Source of the DNA: Treponema_B putidum
GTDB lineage: Bacteria > Spirochaetota > Spirochaetia > Treponematales > Treponemataceae
Length of the DNA: 64,000 bases
Strand: one strand, 5' to 3'
NCBI RefSeq assembly: GCF_007830595.1
Contig: NZ_VLLD01000001.1
Positions 8,503-17,770 of the stretch are shown here, in pieces. A program made the translations under genes and the position numbers. Position 1 is the stretch's first letter, and each line of letters begins with the position of its first letter. The notes beneath the pieces were generated by a model, which saw only the letters and a list, made by a program, of their open reading frames with translations, searched no databases and had not been told where the DNA came from.

Positions 8503-9066
8503 ATGAAAAAAGTTTGTTATAAAATCCCTGAAGGAAGAGAGTTGAGAATTGCAATTTCGGGGCCGTCCGGATGTGGGAACACTACGGTTTCTACCTTAAC
8601 TGCAAAGGCCTTAAATTTGCCATGTATAAATTATACTTTTAAAAACATTGCAGAAGAGCTTAATATGTCTTTTGAAGAGGTTTTAAAAAGAGCGCAAAAA
8701 GATTTTTCTTTTGATAAGATGGTAGATGAAAAACAAATTGAACTGGCTTCTTCAGGCCCTTGTGTTTTGGGATCAAGGCTGGCAATTTGGCTTTTAAAGT
8801 CAGCGGATTTGAAGGTTTATTTAAGAGCCTCAATAGATGTAAGGGCAAAAAGAATTCAAAAAAGAGAAGGCGGCGATATAGAAAAAATAAAAGCCGATAC
8901 CGATTTTAGAGATATGGAAGATACGCGAAGATATAAACTATTATACGGTATTGATAATACAAAATACGAAAAGGCCGATCTTATCATAGACACGGATAAC
9001 CTTAGTCCTGAGAAAATTTTAGAAAAAATATTGGAAGAGCTTTATTCCCGCGGCCTTTTAATTTAA
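8503..9066 (+). CDS. Cytidylate kinase-like nucleotide kinase
   Basis: This 187-residue protein resembles the short archaeal/spirochaetal cytidylate-kinase-like family, which phosphorylates (d)CMP. It shows a P-loop-like ISGPSGCGNTTVS near residue 17, a lid/LID-like arginine segment (RASIDVRAKRIQKREGG) and the DTDFRDMEDTRRYKLLYGID block. The Walker A lysine is replaced by asparagine (GCGNTT). I recall the same change in relatives, so it may not abolish function. It follows yicC by nine bases, and its 3' end overlaps the convergent gene at 9058 by nine bases. Substrate specificity is inferred only from family. Confidence 0.7.
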   Translation: MKKVCYKIPEGRELRIAISGPSGCGNTTVSTLTAKALNLPCINYTFKNIAEELNMSFEEVLKRAQKDFSFDKMVDEKQIELASSGPCVLGSRLAIWLLKSADLKVYLRASIDVRAKRIQKREGGDIEKIKADTDFRDMEDTRRYKLLYGIDNTKYEKADLIIDTDNLSPEKILEKILEELYSRGLLI

Positions 9067-9735
9067 GAAGTCTGTAATTATTTTTTTATCTTCATCGGAC
9101 AAATCCGCAAAGTTTAAATTTAATACATTGTCGTTTGAAACAATTTTACAATTTGGAACTATAAACTCATGTTCGATTTTTAATGAACATTGGTCAAGGA
9201 GCATACCGGCTGTTAAATTACTTGTATTGGCCGGCATATCGGGTAAAAATACCAGCCCTTTGTCAGTTAAGTTTTTTACTGTTCCCGTTATTATAGTTTC
9301 ATTTATAGGATTCGTAAATAAAAACTGCACACTCTTTTCAAAGTCTTTAACATGCTTGTAATTATAGCGGTCAAAAATCATGCGTAACTCTTCAAGAATT
9401 CCCTTAAAATTGCCGGGTTCTTTTATAGCTATAACCCCCTGAACGCCTAAAAACATAGCCTTGTCGGCTTCATCTGCAGAGAAGTCTTTTGGCGTTAAAA
9501 GTACAATCAACACTTCTTCCTTTGAGTTATCCCAGCGGATGTGTTGTGTAATAGGCTTCCAATGACGCGGAAAGTCTCTGGCGTTGATAATTACAATATT
9601 AGGGCTGATTTCCTCAATATTGTCCAAGGCTTTTAACGGAGAGCGGTAATGTATAAGGTCAAATTTATATTCTGAAAAAAGAGGTTGTAAATCATCGGTT
9701 GACCGAGGTAAATCCGAAATCAATAATGCTTTCAT
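9058..9735 (-). CDS. Receiver-like plus degenerate PilZ-like protein
   Basis: The 225 residues split into an N-terminal receiver-like fold (MKALLISDLPRS, SPNIVIINARDFP with the aspartate where a receiver is phosphorylated, VLLTPKDF, GVQGVIAIKEPGNF). The C-terminal domain of about 90 residues has a PilZ-like pattern (GTVKNLTDKGLVFLP). The RxxxR motif that binds cyclic di-GMP is not seen, so ligand binding is doubtful. AGGATG precedes the ATG at 9735. It follows the secreted-protein gene upstream by 12 bases and forms a two-gene operon with it. A role in surface or motility signalling is inference. Confidence 0.5.
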   Translation of the reverse strand: MKALLISDLPRSTDDLQPLFSEYKFDLIHYRSPLKALDNIEEISPNIVIINARDFPRHWKPITQHIRWDNSKEEVLIVLLTPKDFSADEADKAMFLGVQGVIAIKEPGNFKGILEELRMIFDRYNYKHVKDFEKSVQFLFTNPINETIITGTVKNLTDKGLVFLPDMPANTSNLTAGMLLDQCSLKIEHEFIVPNCKIVSNDNVLNLNFADLSDEDKKIITDFLN

Positions 9736-9747
9736 TAGAATTCATCC

Positions 9748-10722
9748 TTATTCTGTCCCTAAGTTTTCGACTATATAATCATATACAGTCCAAATTCCAT
9801 CTTTAGATGCTAAAAAATATGTAAAGCGTTTCTTTTCTCTAAAATTGGAATATTCAAACCATTCTATTACTTTGACTTCTGCTTTTGTGTCCGTGTAGCC
9901 TGTATGTTCTATTTTAAATTCTACCGGAATAACGGCAATGTCCTTGTCGACTCTTTCTTGGCTTAATTCATGTTTATACACTTCAACCATTTCCATTCTG
10001 CCGGCTTCGGATTCGGCCTTAAATCGCCGATTTCGTGAAGGGTCTCTGGATATCATTTTTTCCAAATCCATGTAGAGAAAAAATTGCTCCCATAAAGATT
10101 TTTGTCGAGCGGTCAAAAGATAGCTTATTACCTGATCCGGAGGAATGGGTTTTGCTTGTAATATCTCTCCCGAAAGCGGAGAAACAGGCAGGGAACCCAA
10201 GGCAGCTGCCGAAGGTGCCGGTTTTATTTCGAGGCTCAACTTGTTTGAAAGTATGTGCGCTTCTGAATTATCTGAGTACCGTTTTAATTCTGGAAAAAAC
10301 AAAGAGTTTACAAGAAAAATTCCGGGTTCATTAATTTCGATATAATCTTTAAGATTCTCGATAAAAGAATAAGTTTCTCCCGGTTCTAAGGTTATTTCTC
10401 TGAAATAAATTTGGCGGTTGGTATTTCTTTTTCTCATCCATTCGGCAGTGTGCTGTAATTGTCTGTTTTTACTGTTTATAATCCCGAAATCTATACTAAA
10501 TGACCTGTCATCTGCAAGTTTGAACCTAAGGGTTTCAGAATTATTATTTGTAATTGAAATTTGTATAAAAACCGGTTCGGACGAACCCGATCCCGGATAA
10601 TAAACACGCCTATCATAAAATCTTATAGAAACATCGGCCTTTGAAACAGGCTCAGCCGTGTTTTGAGCAAATATAAATAAAGACTGAATAATGCAAAAAA
10701 TACTTATAGCAACTTTTTTCAC
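9748..10722 (-). CDS. Unknown secreted protein with beta-rich N-terminal domain
   Basis: No family is recognised. A signal peptide (VAISIFCIIQSLFIFAQ) starts the 324-residue protein. Residues 30-150 look like an Ig/FixG-like beta domain (VFIQISITNNNSETLRFKL, EITLEPGETYSFIENL). The second half is helical and then beta-rich, ending in EKKRFTYFLASKDGIWTVYDYIV, which recalls nuclear-transport-factor-like lipoprotein domains. The start is GTG at 10722 with GGAGGA upstream. It is transcribed divergently from thrS and with the receiver/PilZ-like gene. The likely location is the periplasm. Confidence 0.6.
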   Translation of the reverse strand: MKKVAISIFCIIQSLFIFAQNTAEPVSKADVSIRFYDRRVYYPGSGSSEPVFIQISITNNNSETLRFKLADDRSFSIDFGIINSKNRQLQHTAEWMRKRNTNRQIYFREITLEPGETYSFIENLKDYIEINEPGIFLVNSLFFPELKRYSDNSEAHILSNKLSLEIKPAPSAAALGSLPVSPLSGEILQAKPIPPDQVISYLLTARQKSLWEQFFLYMDLEKMISRDPSRNRRFKAESEAGRMEMVEVYKHELSQERVDKDIAVIPVEFKIEHTGYTDTKAEVKVIEWFEYSNFREKKRFTYFLASKDGIWTVYDYIVENLGTE

Positions 10723-10808
10723 GTTAAATTCCTCCGTTTTAGATTAAGAAAACCTCAATCTATTATCGGCATTTTTTCTCTTTTTCATTAGTTTATACAT
10801 TATCACTA

Positions 10809-10838
10809 TTGACTCAAGTCTAATCAATAGAGTATACT
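10809..10838 (+). promoter_or_regulatory. thrS promoter
   Basis: TTGACT (10809-10814), an 18-base spacer and TATACT (10833-10838). This predicts a leader of roughly 90 bases before the thrS ATG, enough to hold the hairpin at 10907. Confidence 0.6.
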
Positions 10839-10906
10839 AACTTAGGTATTCTAATATTTCTTTTAAGCTGTAGCAAGTATATAGCTTTTTTTTAAAATTA
10901 ACAATA

Positions 10907-10924
10907 CCATTGTAAGCACAATGG
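10907..10924 (+). promoter_or_regulatory. Hairpin partly covering the thrS ribosome-binding site
   Basis: CCATTGT (10907-10913) and ACAATGG (10918-10924) form a perfect 7-bp stem with loop AAGC. The last two G residues of the stem belong to the GGAGG ribosome-binding site (10923-10927). The site could be masked when the stem forms, giving translational control of thrS. No T-box sequence was recognised in the leader. Confidence 0.5.
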
Positions 10925-10933
10925 AGGAAAAAT

Positions 10934-12691
10934 ATGTCAACTTTACAAGAAAAGTCAAAAAAATTAAGCACTCTAAGGCATAGTACTGCCCATGTTATGG
11001 CTGAAGCCGTAGTCAAACTTTTTCCGGGAACGAAGGTTGCTATCGGACCGGCTATCGATTACGGATTTTATTATGATTTTGAATTGCCTCGTCCCATAAA
11101 TAATGATGACTTACCTGCAATCGAAAAAGAAATGCGTAAAATTTTATCGACCCATTCAAATTTTGAAAAAGAAGTGATAAGCCGCGCAAAAGCTCTTGAA
11201 ATGTTTAAAGATCAGCCCTTTAAGGTTGAACTTATAAACGGTTTGTCAGATGATGAAGAGATAAGTATTTATAGATCGGGTGAGTTTACCGACCTTTGCC
11301 GAGGCCCTCATGTTTGCTCGATGGCCGACATAAATGCTCAAGGTTTTAAACTTATGAAAATAGCCGGAGCATATTGGCGCGGAGATGAAACAAAACCTAT
11401 GCTTACCCGAATTTACGGTACGGCTTGGGAAAAACCCAATGACTTAAAAGAGTATTTGGCTATGCTTGAAGAAGCCGAAAAAAGGGATCACCGAAAGATC
11501 GGAAAGGCAATGGATTTATTTCATATAGACGAAGAAAATCCCGGGCAAATATTTTGGCATCCTAAGGGCTGGACTCTTTATTTGACCGTGCAAAACTATG
11601 TAAGGAAACGCGTAAAGGAAGACGGCTATCTTGAAGTGCATACTCCTTTTGTTATGCCCCGTTCTTTGTGGGAAAGGTCAGGCCATTGGGCTAAGTATAA
11701 AGAAAATATGTTTATAACCGAAAGCGAAAAAAGGCTTTTTGCTTTAAAACCGATGAACTGTCCCGGCCATGTAGAGATATTTAAACAGGGAATTAAAAGC
11801 TACCGAGATTTACCCCTTCGTTTAGCCGAATTCGGTTCTTGTACCAGAAATGAACCTTCCGGTTCTTTACACGGTATAATGCGTGTCCGCGGGTTTGTTC
11901 AAGATGATGCCCACATCTTTTGTACCGAAGAGCAAACTTCGGCTGAAGTTTCAAAATTCTGTGAATTGCTAAAAAGTATGTACAAAGATTTCGGCTTTGA
12001 GGAAGATAAAATTCTTGTTAAATTTTCTACGCGTCCCGAGCAGAGGGTAGGGGATGATGCTACATGGGATAGGGCAGAAAAGGCTCTCTCTGATGCTTGT
12101 GCAGATGCCGGCCTTAAATATGAAATTGCCGAAGGTGAGGGCGCTTTTTACGGACCTAAGCTGGAGTTTACTTTAATTGATGCCCTCGGCCGTGAATGGC
12201 AGTGCGGAACCATACAGCTGGATTATCAGCTTCCGTCTGCAGAAAGACTAAATGCCGAGTACATAGGAGATGACAACAATAAGCATCATCCTGTAATGCT
12301 GCATAGGGCAGTTATAGGCTCACTGGAAAGGTTTATAGGAATTTTAATAGAAAACTGTGCCGGTATTTTGCCGCCTTGGCTTGCCCCTGTGCAGGCGGTT
12401 ATAGTTCCTGTAGCTCCCGCCTTTAATGAGTACGCTCAAAAGGTTCAAAAAATCTTGGACGAAAAAGGTTTTAGGGTTATTGCCGATATCGGAACGGACC
12501 GAATGAATGCTAAAATCCGGAAACACCAAGAAGAAAAGGTCATTTATCAGCTGATTGTAGGTCAAAGCGAAATGGACAATAATTCCGTTGCAGTCAGAAT
12601 GCGAAAGGGCGGACAAAAGGTTATGAGTCTGGATGACTTTATCTCATTTTTAAAAGATAAGGTTGATTCTTTTGCTATTGATGCAGAATAG
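10934..12691 (+). CDS. thrS: Threonyl-tRNA synthetase lacking the TGS domain
   Basis: ThrRS charges tRNA-Thr and clears mischarged Ser-tRNA. The 585-residue protein begins directly in the editing domain (RHSTAHVMAEAV with the HxxxH pair; CRGPHV later). The class II core follows, with zinc ligands in MNCPGH and DDAHIF and motif 3 in HRAVIGSLERFIGILIE, then the anticodon-binding domain. E. coli ThrRS has 642 residues; the missing portion is the N-terminal TGS domain. No such domain is encoded upstream, since the region before the ATG is the promoter and leader. GGAGG at 10923 fixes the start. It is convergent with the gene at 12714. Confidence 0.95.
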   Translation: MSTLQEKSKKLSTLRHSTAHVMAEAVVKLFPGTKVAIGPAIDYGFYYDFELPRPINNDDLPAIEKEMRKILSTHSNFEKEVISRAKALEMFKDQPFKVELINGLSDDEEISIYRSGEFTDLCRGPHVCSMADINAQGFKLMKIAGAYWRGDETKPMLTRIYGTAWEKPNDLKEYLAMLEEAEKRDHRKIGKAMDLFHIDEENPGQIFWHPKGWTLYLTVQNYVRKRVKEDGYLEVHTPFVMPRSLWERSGHWAKYKENMFITESEKRLFALKPMNCPGHVEIFKQGIKSYRDLPLRLAEFGSCTRNEPSGSLHGIMRVRGFVQDDAHIFCTEEQTSAEVSKFCELLKSMYKDFGFEEDKILVKFSTRPEQRVGDDATWDRAEKALSDACADAGLKYEIAEGEGAFYGPKLEFTLIDALGREWQCGTIQLDYQLPSAERLNAEYIGDDNNKHHPVMLHRAVIGSLERFIGILIENCAGILPPWLAPVQAVIVPVAPAFNEYAQKVQKILDEKGFRVIADIGTDRMNAKIRKHQEEKVIYQLIVGQSEMDNNSVAVRMRKGGQKVMSLDDFISFLKDKVDSFAIDAE

Positions 12692-12713
12692 GGGAAGAAT
12701 AAAAAAGTTTTAC

Positions 12714-13472
12714 CTATCGTTTGACTGCGGGATGTAGGACTATTCCTACCTGAACAATTAAACCGTCTGAGCTTTTATTTTTTAGATTATCCCAAAGGTT
12801 TGATATGGGCAGGTAGGCTTTTAGCTGCACACCTGCCTTCCAGCCTGATGTCATAGTGTACTCGGTTTTAAAACGTAATGAGGGATAAATAAAGCGCCCT
12901 TTTTGCCAAAAATATTTGTTTATTTCCTTTGTTTCTTTTACTGCACTTAATCCTTCAGCTCCTGTTTCCTCAGGCTTTATTCCGGGTTCAAGTAAGCCGA
13001 AACGCATAAAAAGAGCAAGCCCTCCTCCTATGCTGATTGTCCAAGGGTTTAAGTCAAATCGTGCTAAAAATGGAACATCAACTAAAAAGCTCATTGTAAG
13101 AGCCGTCCTGTTTTCTATTTCGCAAATGTAGGCCTTTTCTTTGTAAAGAGAATAATGGAAAAGAGAAAAATCCAAGGAGGGTATTATACTTACCGCTCTT
13201 ATGCCCTTGTATTCATATTCGGCCCCTAGATTTAAGGCTGTACCTATGGGAGGGGCAGCTTGTTTTTTTAGGCTGGAAAATATTATTTCCGTGCCGAAGT
13301 AAAAACCGAAATCTGAAGGAACATTAGTTAGAACTTTTGCTTGATCAGCCTCATTTACTTCTTCGGTTTTTTGTTCAGATTCCTGTTTTGGTTCCGTTTC
13401 TTGAGCATAGATATTAAAACTTAAGCACATTATAAGTAATATGAAAAAAAATAAGTTTGTTTTTTTGATCAT
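12714..13472 (-). CDS. Putative outer-membrane beta-barrel protein
   Basis: The 252-residue precursor has a signal peptide ending at FNIYAQ, then a charged Glu/Gln/Lys linker. After that come alternating hydrophobic and polar strands (GFYFGTEIIFSSL, TALNLGAEYEY, MSFLVDVPFLARFDLNPW, SIGGGLALFMRFGLL, YPSLRFKTEYTM, GWKAGVQLKAYLPIS, VQVGIVLHP) consistent with a small 8-strand barrel. It ends VGIVLHPAVKR rather than with a terminal aromatic residue. The family could be OmpW-like, but I cannot place it. GGAGAG precedes the ATG. It lies 42 bases after the large TPR gene and is probably in its operon. Confidence 0.55.
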   Translation of the reverse strand: MIKKTNLFFFILLIMCLSFNIYAQETEPKQESEQKTEEVNEADQAKVLTNVPSDFGFYFGTEIIFSSLKKQAAPPIGTALNLGAEYEYKGIRAVSIIPSLDFSLFHYSLYKEKAYICEIENRTALTMSFLVDVPFLARFDLNPWTISIGGGLALFMRFGLLEPGIKPEETGAEGLSAVKETKEINKYFWQKGRFIYPSLRFKTEYTMTSGWKAGVQLKAYLPISNLWDNLKNKSSDGLIVQVGIVLHPAVKR

Positions 13473-13514
13473 AATTCTCTCCGATTTTTTTTCTTCGGCT
13501 ATAAATCTCCTAGT

Positions 13515-16500
13515 TTATCTGTCTTCAGTTTGTTGTAGAATTTTTTCGTTTTCAAGGGTTTTCGGTATATCAGTGTAAATTTCGGGTACAAATGCCGAAC
13601 GCGGTTTTACCATGTTTTGGATATTTGCATAAGCAAGGTTTATCGTTTTTGCCCGAATCATAGTTTCAGGGTTTCGGTTTAGAGCGTCCCAAGCTCTTGT
13701 CGATTCTCCAAATAAGGAAATAGCTCTTCCGTTTTTATTGGAATCTCCGTTTTGAACGGCTATCCTGTTTAATACAACTGCTAAGTTATTTGATGTGTGC
13801 ATATAGTCTTCGACAAATTCGGCATGGTCAACACGGGTTTGCGGAAAGACAATTCCTTTCCTTATTTTTTCTGCTTCCAATAACTCCATCAATCTTTCAT
13901 AGTAAGCCTGAGCTGCAAAATAATTTGTATATTTAAACAAGACATTTCCAAATCCGTATAAAAGGTTTCTATCGTTAGGTTTTTCACTGTAGGCTAAAGT
14001 CATAGCCTTCATTGCATCCGAGTAGTTTTCCTTTTGATAATAAATATAGCCCATTCTATACTGAATTGAGGGAGTATTGTTTAATTCTCTTACTGCATGT
14101 TCGTAAGCATCCAAGGCTTCATCATAATCTCCGGCTATAAAATAAGAAATATCTCCATAGTTTGCATAAAGTTTTCCGATAACAGGAGACGGGTAAATAC
14201 CTTTTTGAGCTGTATAAGCTTCGTATTTTGCTAAGGCTTTTGCGTAAATTTCTTGGGCTTCGTTATACAACTTGTCCTCTGCTATGAGTTCTCCGTAAAG
14301 ACGCATTGCATCTATCTGCCTGATAGTGCGTTTTGGTGTCATTTTTATGCTGTCTTCGTAGAGGTTTATTGCGTTTACAAGATAATCCTTGGCTGCTTCA
14401 TTTTTTTTGTTATGTAAAAAGAATCGTCCCATATTATAATTGGCTTCAGGACTTTCGGGGCTTTTTTTTATGGATTTTTCCAATAGCTCGCGTAAGTCTT
14501 CTATTTTTCCTATCAGATTTTCAGAATCGGTAGGCTTAGGCTCATATCTTTTTTCGAGAAGATAACCGCTAAGTTCAATTAGGTCTTCATCGGGCAGCTT
14601 TTTGTTTAAAAAATAATCCTTTAACGGTAAAACTTCGGCTAAATTATCGGTACGGATAAAGTAACGCATCATTCTTCCTGAAAATACATCTTTAGTTCCG
14701 TAAAGGTTTATAAGGCTTGCATAGGTTTTTCGGGCATCTTCATATTTTGAGAAGTCTTCATCGGCCCAATCCAAGTAAACATCGCCTAAAGCCACGAGGG
14801 CACTTTGGTCGTTTATGTGATAGTCAAGGACTCCTCTTTTGAGAACCTTTTCGGCTTTTTCATAATTGCGTAAATCGGTGCTCAGCATATCTGCATATTC
14901 TATACCGCCTTGCCGGTCATGGTTAAAGTCGGATAAAAGCCTTTCGTAAATTGTTTCGGCTGATAGAAACTGCTTTTTTTGACGGAAGGCATTTGCAAAT
15001 TTAAAATACCATTTTCGTTTTTTCTTATAAGTTCCTGCTTCGTCAAAGCTCTTGACAGCTTTTTGATATTGACCCGACTCTATATAGCTGATACCTTCCT
15101 TATAAAAGCCTTCGGCTACAACAGGTTTGTATATAAATTGCCATACCAGCACAAAAACCGAAAAGATAAAACCTAGGGCTACGGCGGTTAAAATTGCTGC
15201 AGGTAAGATCTTATGTACAAAGCGGTACTTTAAGCTCCTTTTTTCTTTTTCATATTCTTCATAAGATTTTTTATCGAACCCGCGTGGAATAGGAATGGAC
15301 TTGTCTAATATGCCTTCCAGTTTATTGACTATGCGCTTTAGAGAAACATCACTTACAATTAAGTGAACTATTTCCATCTTGTTTAATTCGGAATCGTCTA
15401 CATTAACTAAATAGTCTTCAATTTCTATTCTTAAGTTGAGAGGGAATGAAGAAATTCTCTCTATTAGATGATCGTAATCTTCTTCCGAAATGGAAAGAGG
15501 TATTTTTCCTTCATAGGTTTCTTCGTCTATGGCTTTTCTTGATTCAAAGGCTTTAAAACTCTTATCGGGAGAAAATTGAACGAAACTTTCGGGAACCGAA
15601 AAATCATCCATGCCCCCGCCCATTTCCGTGTTTAAAACATTGTCGTCTATGGCAAAGGCCGTATGTTCATCTATTTCGGGAATATCTATGTCGGTAAAAC
15701 CTGCGCTTTGAGGTGAATCTTCTTGAGCTGTACCCGGTTCTTCTGTATCGTACAAGTCTTTCCCCGTAGAAAATTCGCCCAAGGATGGGGCAGTCGGCTC
15801 TGATGATCCGGAAAAACTTGAAAAGTCTTCTTGATTATCTTGTGAAAAAGAAGGATTAATTCTGTCGGCTTTTCCCGATAATGGGGACATGTCCATACTG
15901 TCAAGTTCATCAGCCTCAGGGGCCAGGTCTATGCCTTCCAAGTCATCAGCCTCAGGAGATAGATCAATGCTTTCCAAGTTATCAGCCTCAGGAGATAAGT
16001 CTATGCTTTCTAAGTTATCAGCCTCAGGGGATAAGTCTATACTTTCAAGTTCATCAGCCTCAGGCGATAAGTCTATGCTTTCTAAATCACCGGCTTCATC
16101 TGACGAAATTGTATCTAAATCAGACTGTTTTAAAGATGAGCTTCTGTCTTCTGTGTTATCAATCGGTTCAATGTCTGAAAAGTCTTCATTTGAAAGGTCT
16201 ATTTCCGTATAAGGCGGAGGTTCCTCATCTGTGACTTCTTCAAGTCCTGTTTCTTCGGTACTTAAGTCATCTAAACCGTTTAAGTCATCTAAATCGGCTA
16301 TATTTTCTATGTCAGGTTTGCCGGTCCCTTCTAATGGAGTTAAAGGGTGTTCCTGTGTAGCAAAATCCGTATCAAATTCAGGAAAAATTTCGTCTGTTTT
16401 ATCGTCGGTTTTTCTGGCATCTTCGACCATATCGCCTAAGCCGGATAGCAAGGCCTCAGGCACATCAAGGCCGTACTCGTCTGAGTTCCCTATATTATCA

Positions 16501-16814
16501 GGTAAATCCGCCCCTTCAAGGTCCAGATCCGAAAGCATAGTGTCAAAGTCCTGAGAGGCAGCATTTTTTTTATCTCCGTCAAGCGGAAGAGTTTCAATAG
16601 GTTCAAATTCCCGAGAGTCATTTGTTTCCTGTTCAGGTGAAATTTCGTCTTCTTTGAAATCTAATAGATCGTCAACATTTACGTCAGGAATGGGCATTTC
16701 TTTGGGTAAAGGAATTTCCTCACGTCTTTCGCCCCATTTAGCCGTAATTTCGGGTTCATTTGCTATTGTGAGAAGTTGATTTTTAAATTTTTCAAGCTCT
16801 TTTATACTGGGCAT
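13515..16814 (-). CDS. Large single-pass membrane protein with acidic repeats and TPR domain
   Basis: This 1099-residue protein has three regions. Residues 1-430 are strongly acidic and low complexity, including about six 12-residue repeats of the LESIDLSPEADN type near 238-309. Residues 430-520 are a compact globular segment. One transmembrane helix (about 540-562, ILTAVALGFIFSVFVLVW) precedes some 530 residues of tetratricopeptide helices (GISYIESGQYQKAVKSFDEA, NYNMGRFFLHNKKNEAAKDY and others). The acidic region is predicted cytoplasmic and the TPR domain periplasmic. No catalytic motif is seen. A GGGGGGAGG site precedes the ATG. It probably scaffolds an envelope complex, perhaps with the barrel protein downstream; that is inference. 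Confidence 0.7.
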   Translation of the reverse strand: MPSIKELEKFKNQLLTIANEPEITAKWGERREEIPLPKEMPIPDVNVDDLLDFKEDEISPEQETNDSREFEPIETLPLDGDKKNAASQDFDTMLSDLDLEGADLPDNIGNSDEYGLDVPEALLSGLGDMVEDARKTDDKTDEIFPEFDTDFATQEHPLTPLEGTGKPDIENIADLDDLNGLDDLSTEETGLEEVTDEEPPPYTEIDLSNEDFSDIEPIDNTEDRSSSLKQSDLDTISSDEAGDLESIDLSPEADELESIDLSPEADNLESIDLSPEADNLESIDLSPEADDLEGIDLAPEADELDSMDMSPLSGKADRINPSFSQDNQEDFSSFSGSSEPTAPSLGEFSTGKDLYDTEEPGTAQEDSPQSAGFTDIDIPEIDEHTAFAIDDNVLNTEMGGGMDDFSVPESFVQFSPDKSFKAFESRKAIDEETYEGKIPLSISEEDYDHLIERISSFPLNLRIEIEDYLVNVDDSELNKMEIVHLIVSDVSLKRIVNKLEGILDKSIPIPRGFDKKSYEEYEKEKRSLKYRFVHKILPAAILTAVALGFIFSVFVLVWQFIYKPVVAEGFYKEGISYIESGQYQKAVKSFDEAGTYKKKRKWYFKFANAFRQKKQFLSAETIYERLLSDFNHDRQGGIEYADMLSTDLRNYEKAEKVLKRGVLDYHINDQSALVALGDVYLDWADEDFSKYEDARKTYASLINLYGTKDVFSGRMMRYFIRTDNLAEVLPLKDYFLNKKLPDEDLIELSGYLLEKRYEPKPTDSENLIGKIEDLRELLEKSIKKSPESPEANYNMGRFFLHNKKNEAAKDYLVNAINLYEDSIKMTPKRTIRQIDAMRLYGELIAEDKLYNEAQEIYAKALAKYEAYTAQKGIYPSPVIGKLYANYGDISYFIAGDYDEALDAYEHAVRELNNTPSIQYRMGYIYYQKENYSDAMKAMTLAYSEKPNDRNLLYGFGNVLFKYTNYFAAQAYYERLMELLEAEKIRKGIVFPQTRVDHAEFVEDYMHTSNNLAVVLNRIAVQNGDSNKNGRAISLFGESTRAWDALNRNPETMIRAKTINLAYANIQNMVKPRSAFVPEIYTDIPKTLENEKILQQTEDR
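15889..16101. repeat. 36-bp in-frame tandem repeat inside the TPR gene
   Basis: Five good copies of a 36-base unit, beginning near 15910, 15946, 15982, 16018 and 16054 (plus strand), with degenerate units at both sides. The unit encodes 12 residues of the form LESIDLSPEADN. The middle copies are nearly identical, which suggests copy-number change by slippage. Confidence 0.85.
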
Positions 16815-16977
16815 TTGAGCTGGCCTCCCCCCCTTATTTTCGGCTTATTTTTACTTAACTTGATTATTATTTTATACCATAAAAGGAGTTTTTTTTCAAT
16901 GTATTCAAAAACTAAATATGAATGCCGATAATTTTAATATGATGCCGTTAAAAAGTTGTTTTTATAGTTTGCTTCTC

Positions 16978-17006
16978 TTGACATAACGGCTTTTTTGCAT
17001 TATGAT
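16978..17006 (+). promoter_or_regulatory. Promoter of the DUF4912 gene
   Basis: A perfect TTGACA (16978-16983), 17-base spacer, then TATGAT (17001-17006). The start of transcription would be near 17013. The 50-base leader contains a 5-bp hairpin with a GAAA loop at 17032-17045. Confidence 0.65.
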
Positions 17007-17062
17007 GGCATAATTTAGTAGTGGTTGTTTGGCGGAGAAATCCGCTGATTTAGGGGAAATGT

Positions 17063-17770
17063 GTGAATTTATCAAAAAGTTATTTACAATCCGTTTCAAT
17101 GGATGAGCTTTTACAAATTGCCGATGATTACGGCATATTTGTACCGGCTGGGTTATGCAGAAATCTAATAATTGAAGAACTTCTGGAAATAAATGAAGAT
17201 ACTCAAGTATCTTATAATAAGCTCAAAAATTATTCCGGTGACGATTTCCTTTTAGATGATGATCAAGCAGACGACAACTATAATTTCGATTTGGTGATTT
17301 CATATAATAAAACCGAAATTCATGCCTTACTCAGAGATCCTATGTGGGCATTTGTTTTTTGGGATTTTTATAAGCCTGAATTTTTAAATATTATAAATGA
17401 TCCCGATTTCGATTCTTTCTTTTTGAGAGTCCTTTTGTTCTCTGAGGATAATTTATCAAAAGCCTATGATTATTTTGATATTGATGTGGAAGAAACCGAT
17501 AGAAACAGGTATTTTTATCTTTCTTTTGAAGATTCGGTAACAAGGGTAGAATTATGTGCCCGTAAACTTGAAGATAATTTTATTGTTTTGGCAAGCTCAA
17601 ATATTATAAGACTTAAACGGGAAAATATTCCTAATAATTTATGTATTCTTGACAATGATGTAAGTTCTCCTGTCTATCTTTCAGGAATTTCCATATTAAA
17701 AAAACATCATTTTAAAAATTATCGTCAGGCCTTTAGGGGAAAAGAGGAGCCGAAAGTTGAAAGATTATAA
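17063..17770 (+). CDS. DUF4912 domain-containing protein
   Basis: The 235 residues start with a short helical domain reminiscent of Rho N-terminal/SAP folds (LQSVSMDELLQIADDYGI). An acidic linker follows, then the DUF4912 domain with its typical opening IHALLRDPMWAFVFWDF and the central FYLSFEDSVTRVELCAR. The function of DUF4912 is not established to my knowledge; genes with it often neighbour glycoside-hydrolase-57 genes, as here. The start is GTG 17063 with AGGGGAA at 17052-17058; an out-of-frame ATG four bases earlier is rejected. It overlaps the GH57-like gene by 14 bases and is translationally coupled to it. Confidence 0.8.
   Translation: MNLSKSYLQSVSMDELLQIADDYGIFVPAGLCRNLIIEELLEINEDTQVSYNKLKNYSGDDFLLDDDQADDNYNFDLVISYNKTEIHALLRDPMWAFVFWDFYKPEFLNIINDPDFDSFFLRVLLFSEDNLSKAYDYFDIDVEETDRNRYFYLSFEDSVTRVELCARKLEDNFIVLASSNIIRLKRENIPNNLCILDNDVSSPVYLSGISILKKHHFKNYRQAFRGKEEPKVERL

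Noticed and set aside
10723..10933. T-box leader for thrS
   Set aside because: No T-box sequence, antiterminator bulge or long T-run terminator was found in the 90-base leader.
15881..16234. Open frames on the plus strand over the acidic repeats
   Set aside because: They are forced by the 36-base repeat and codon composition of the real minus-strand gene, and have no start signals.
17032..17045. GAAA-loop hairpin as a riboswitch
   Set aside because: Only a five-base-pair stem is present, with no further conserved structure; it is noted only as a leader hairpin.
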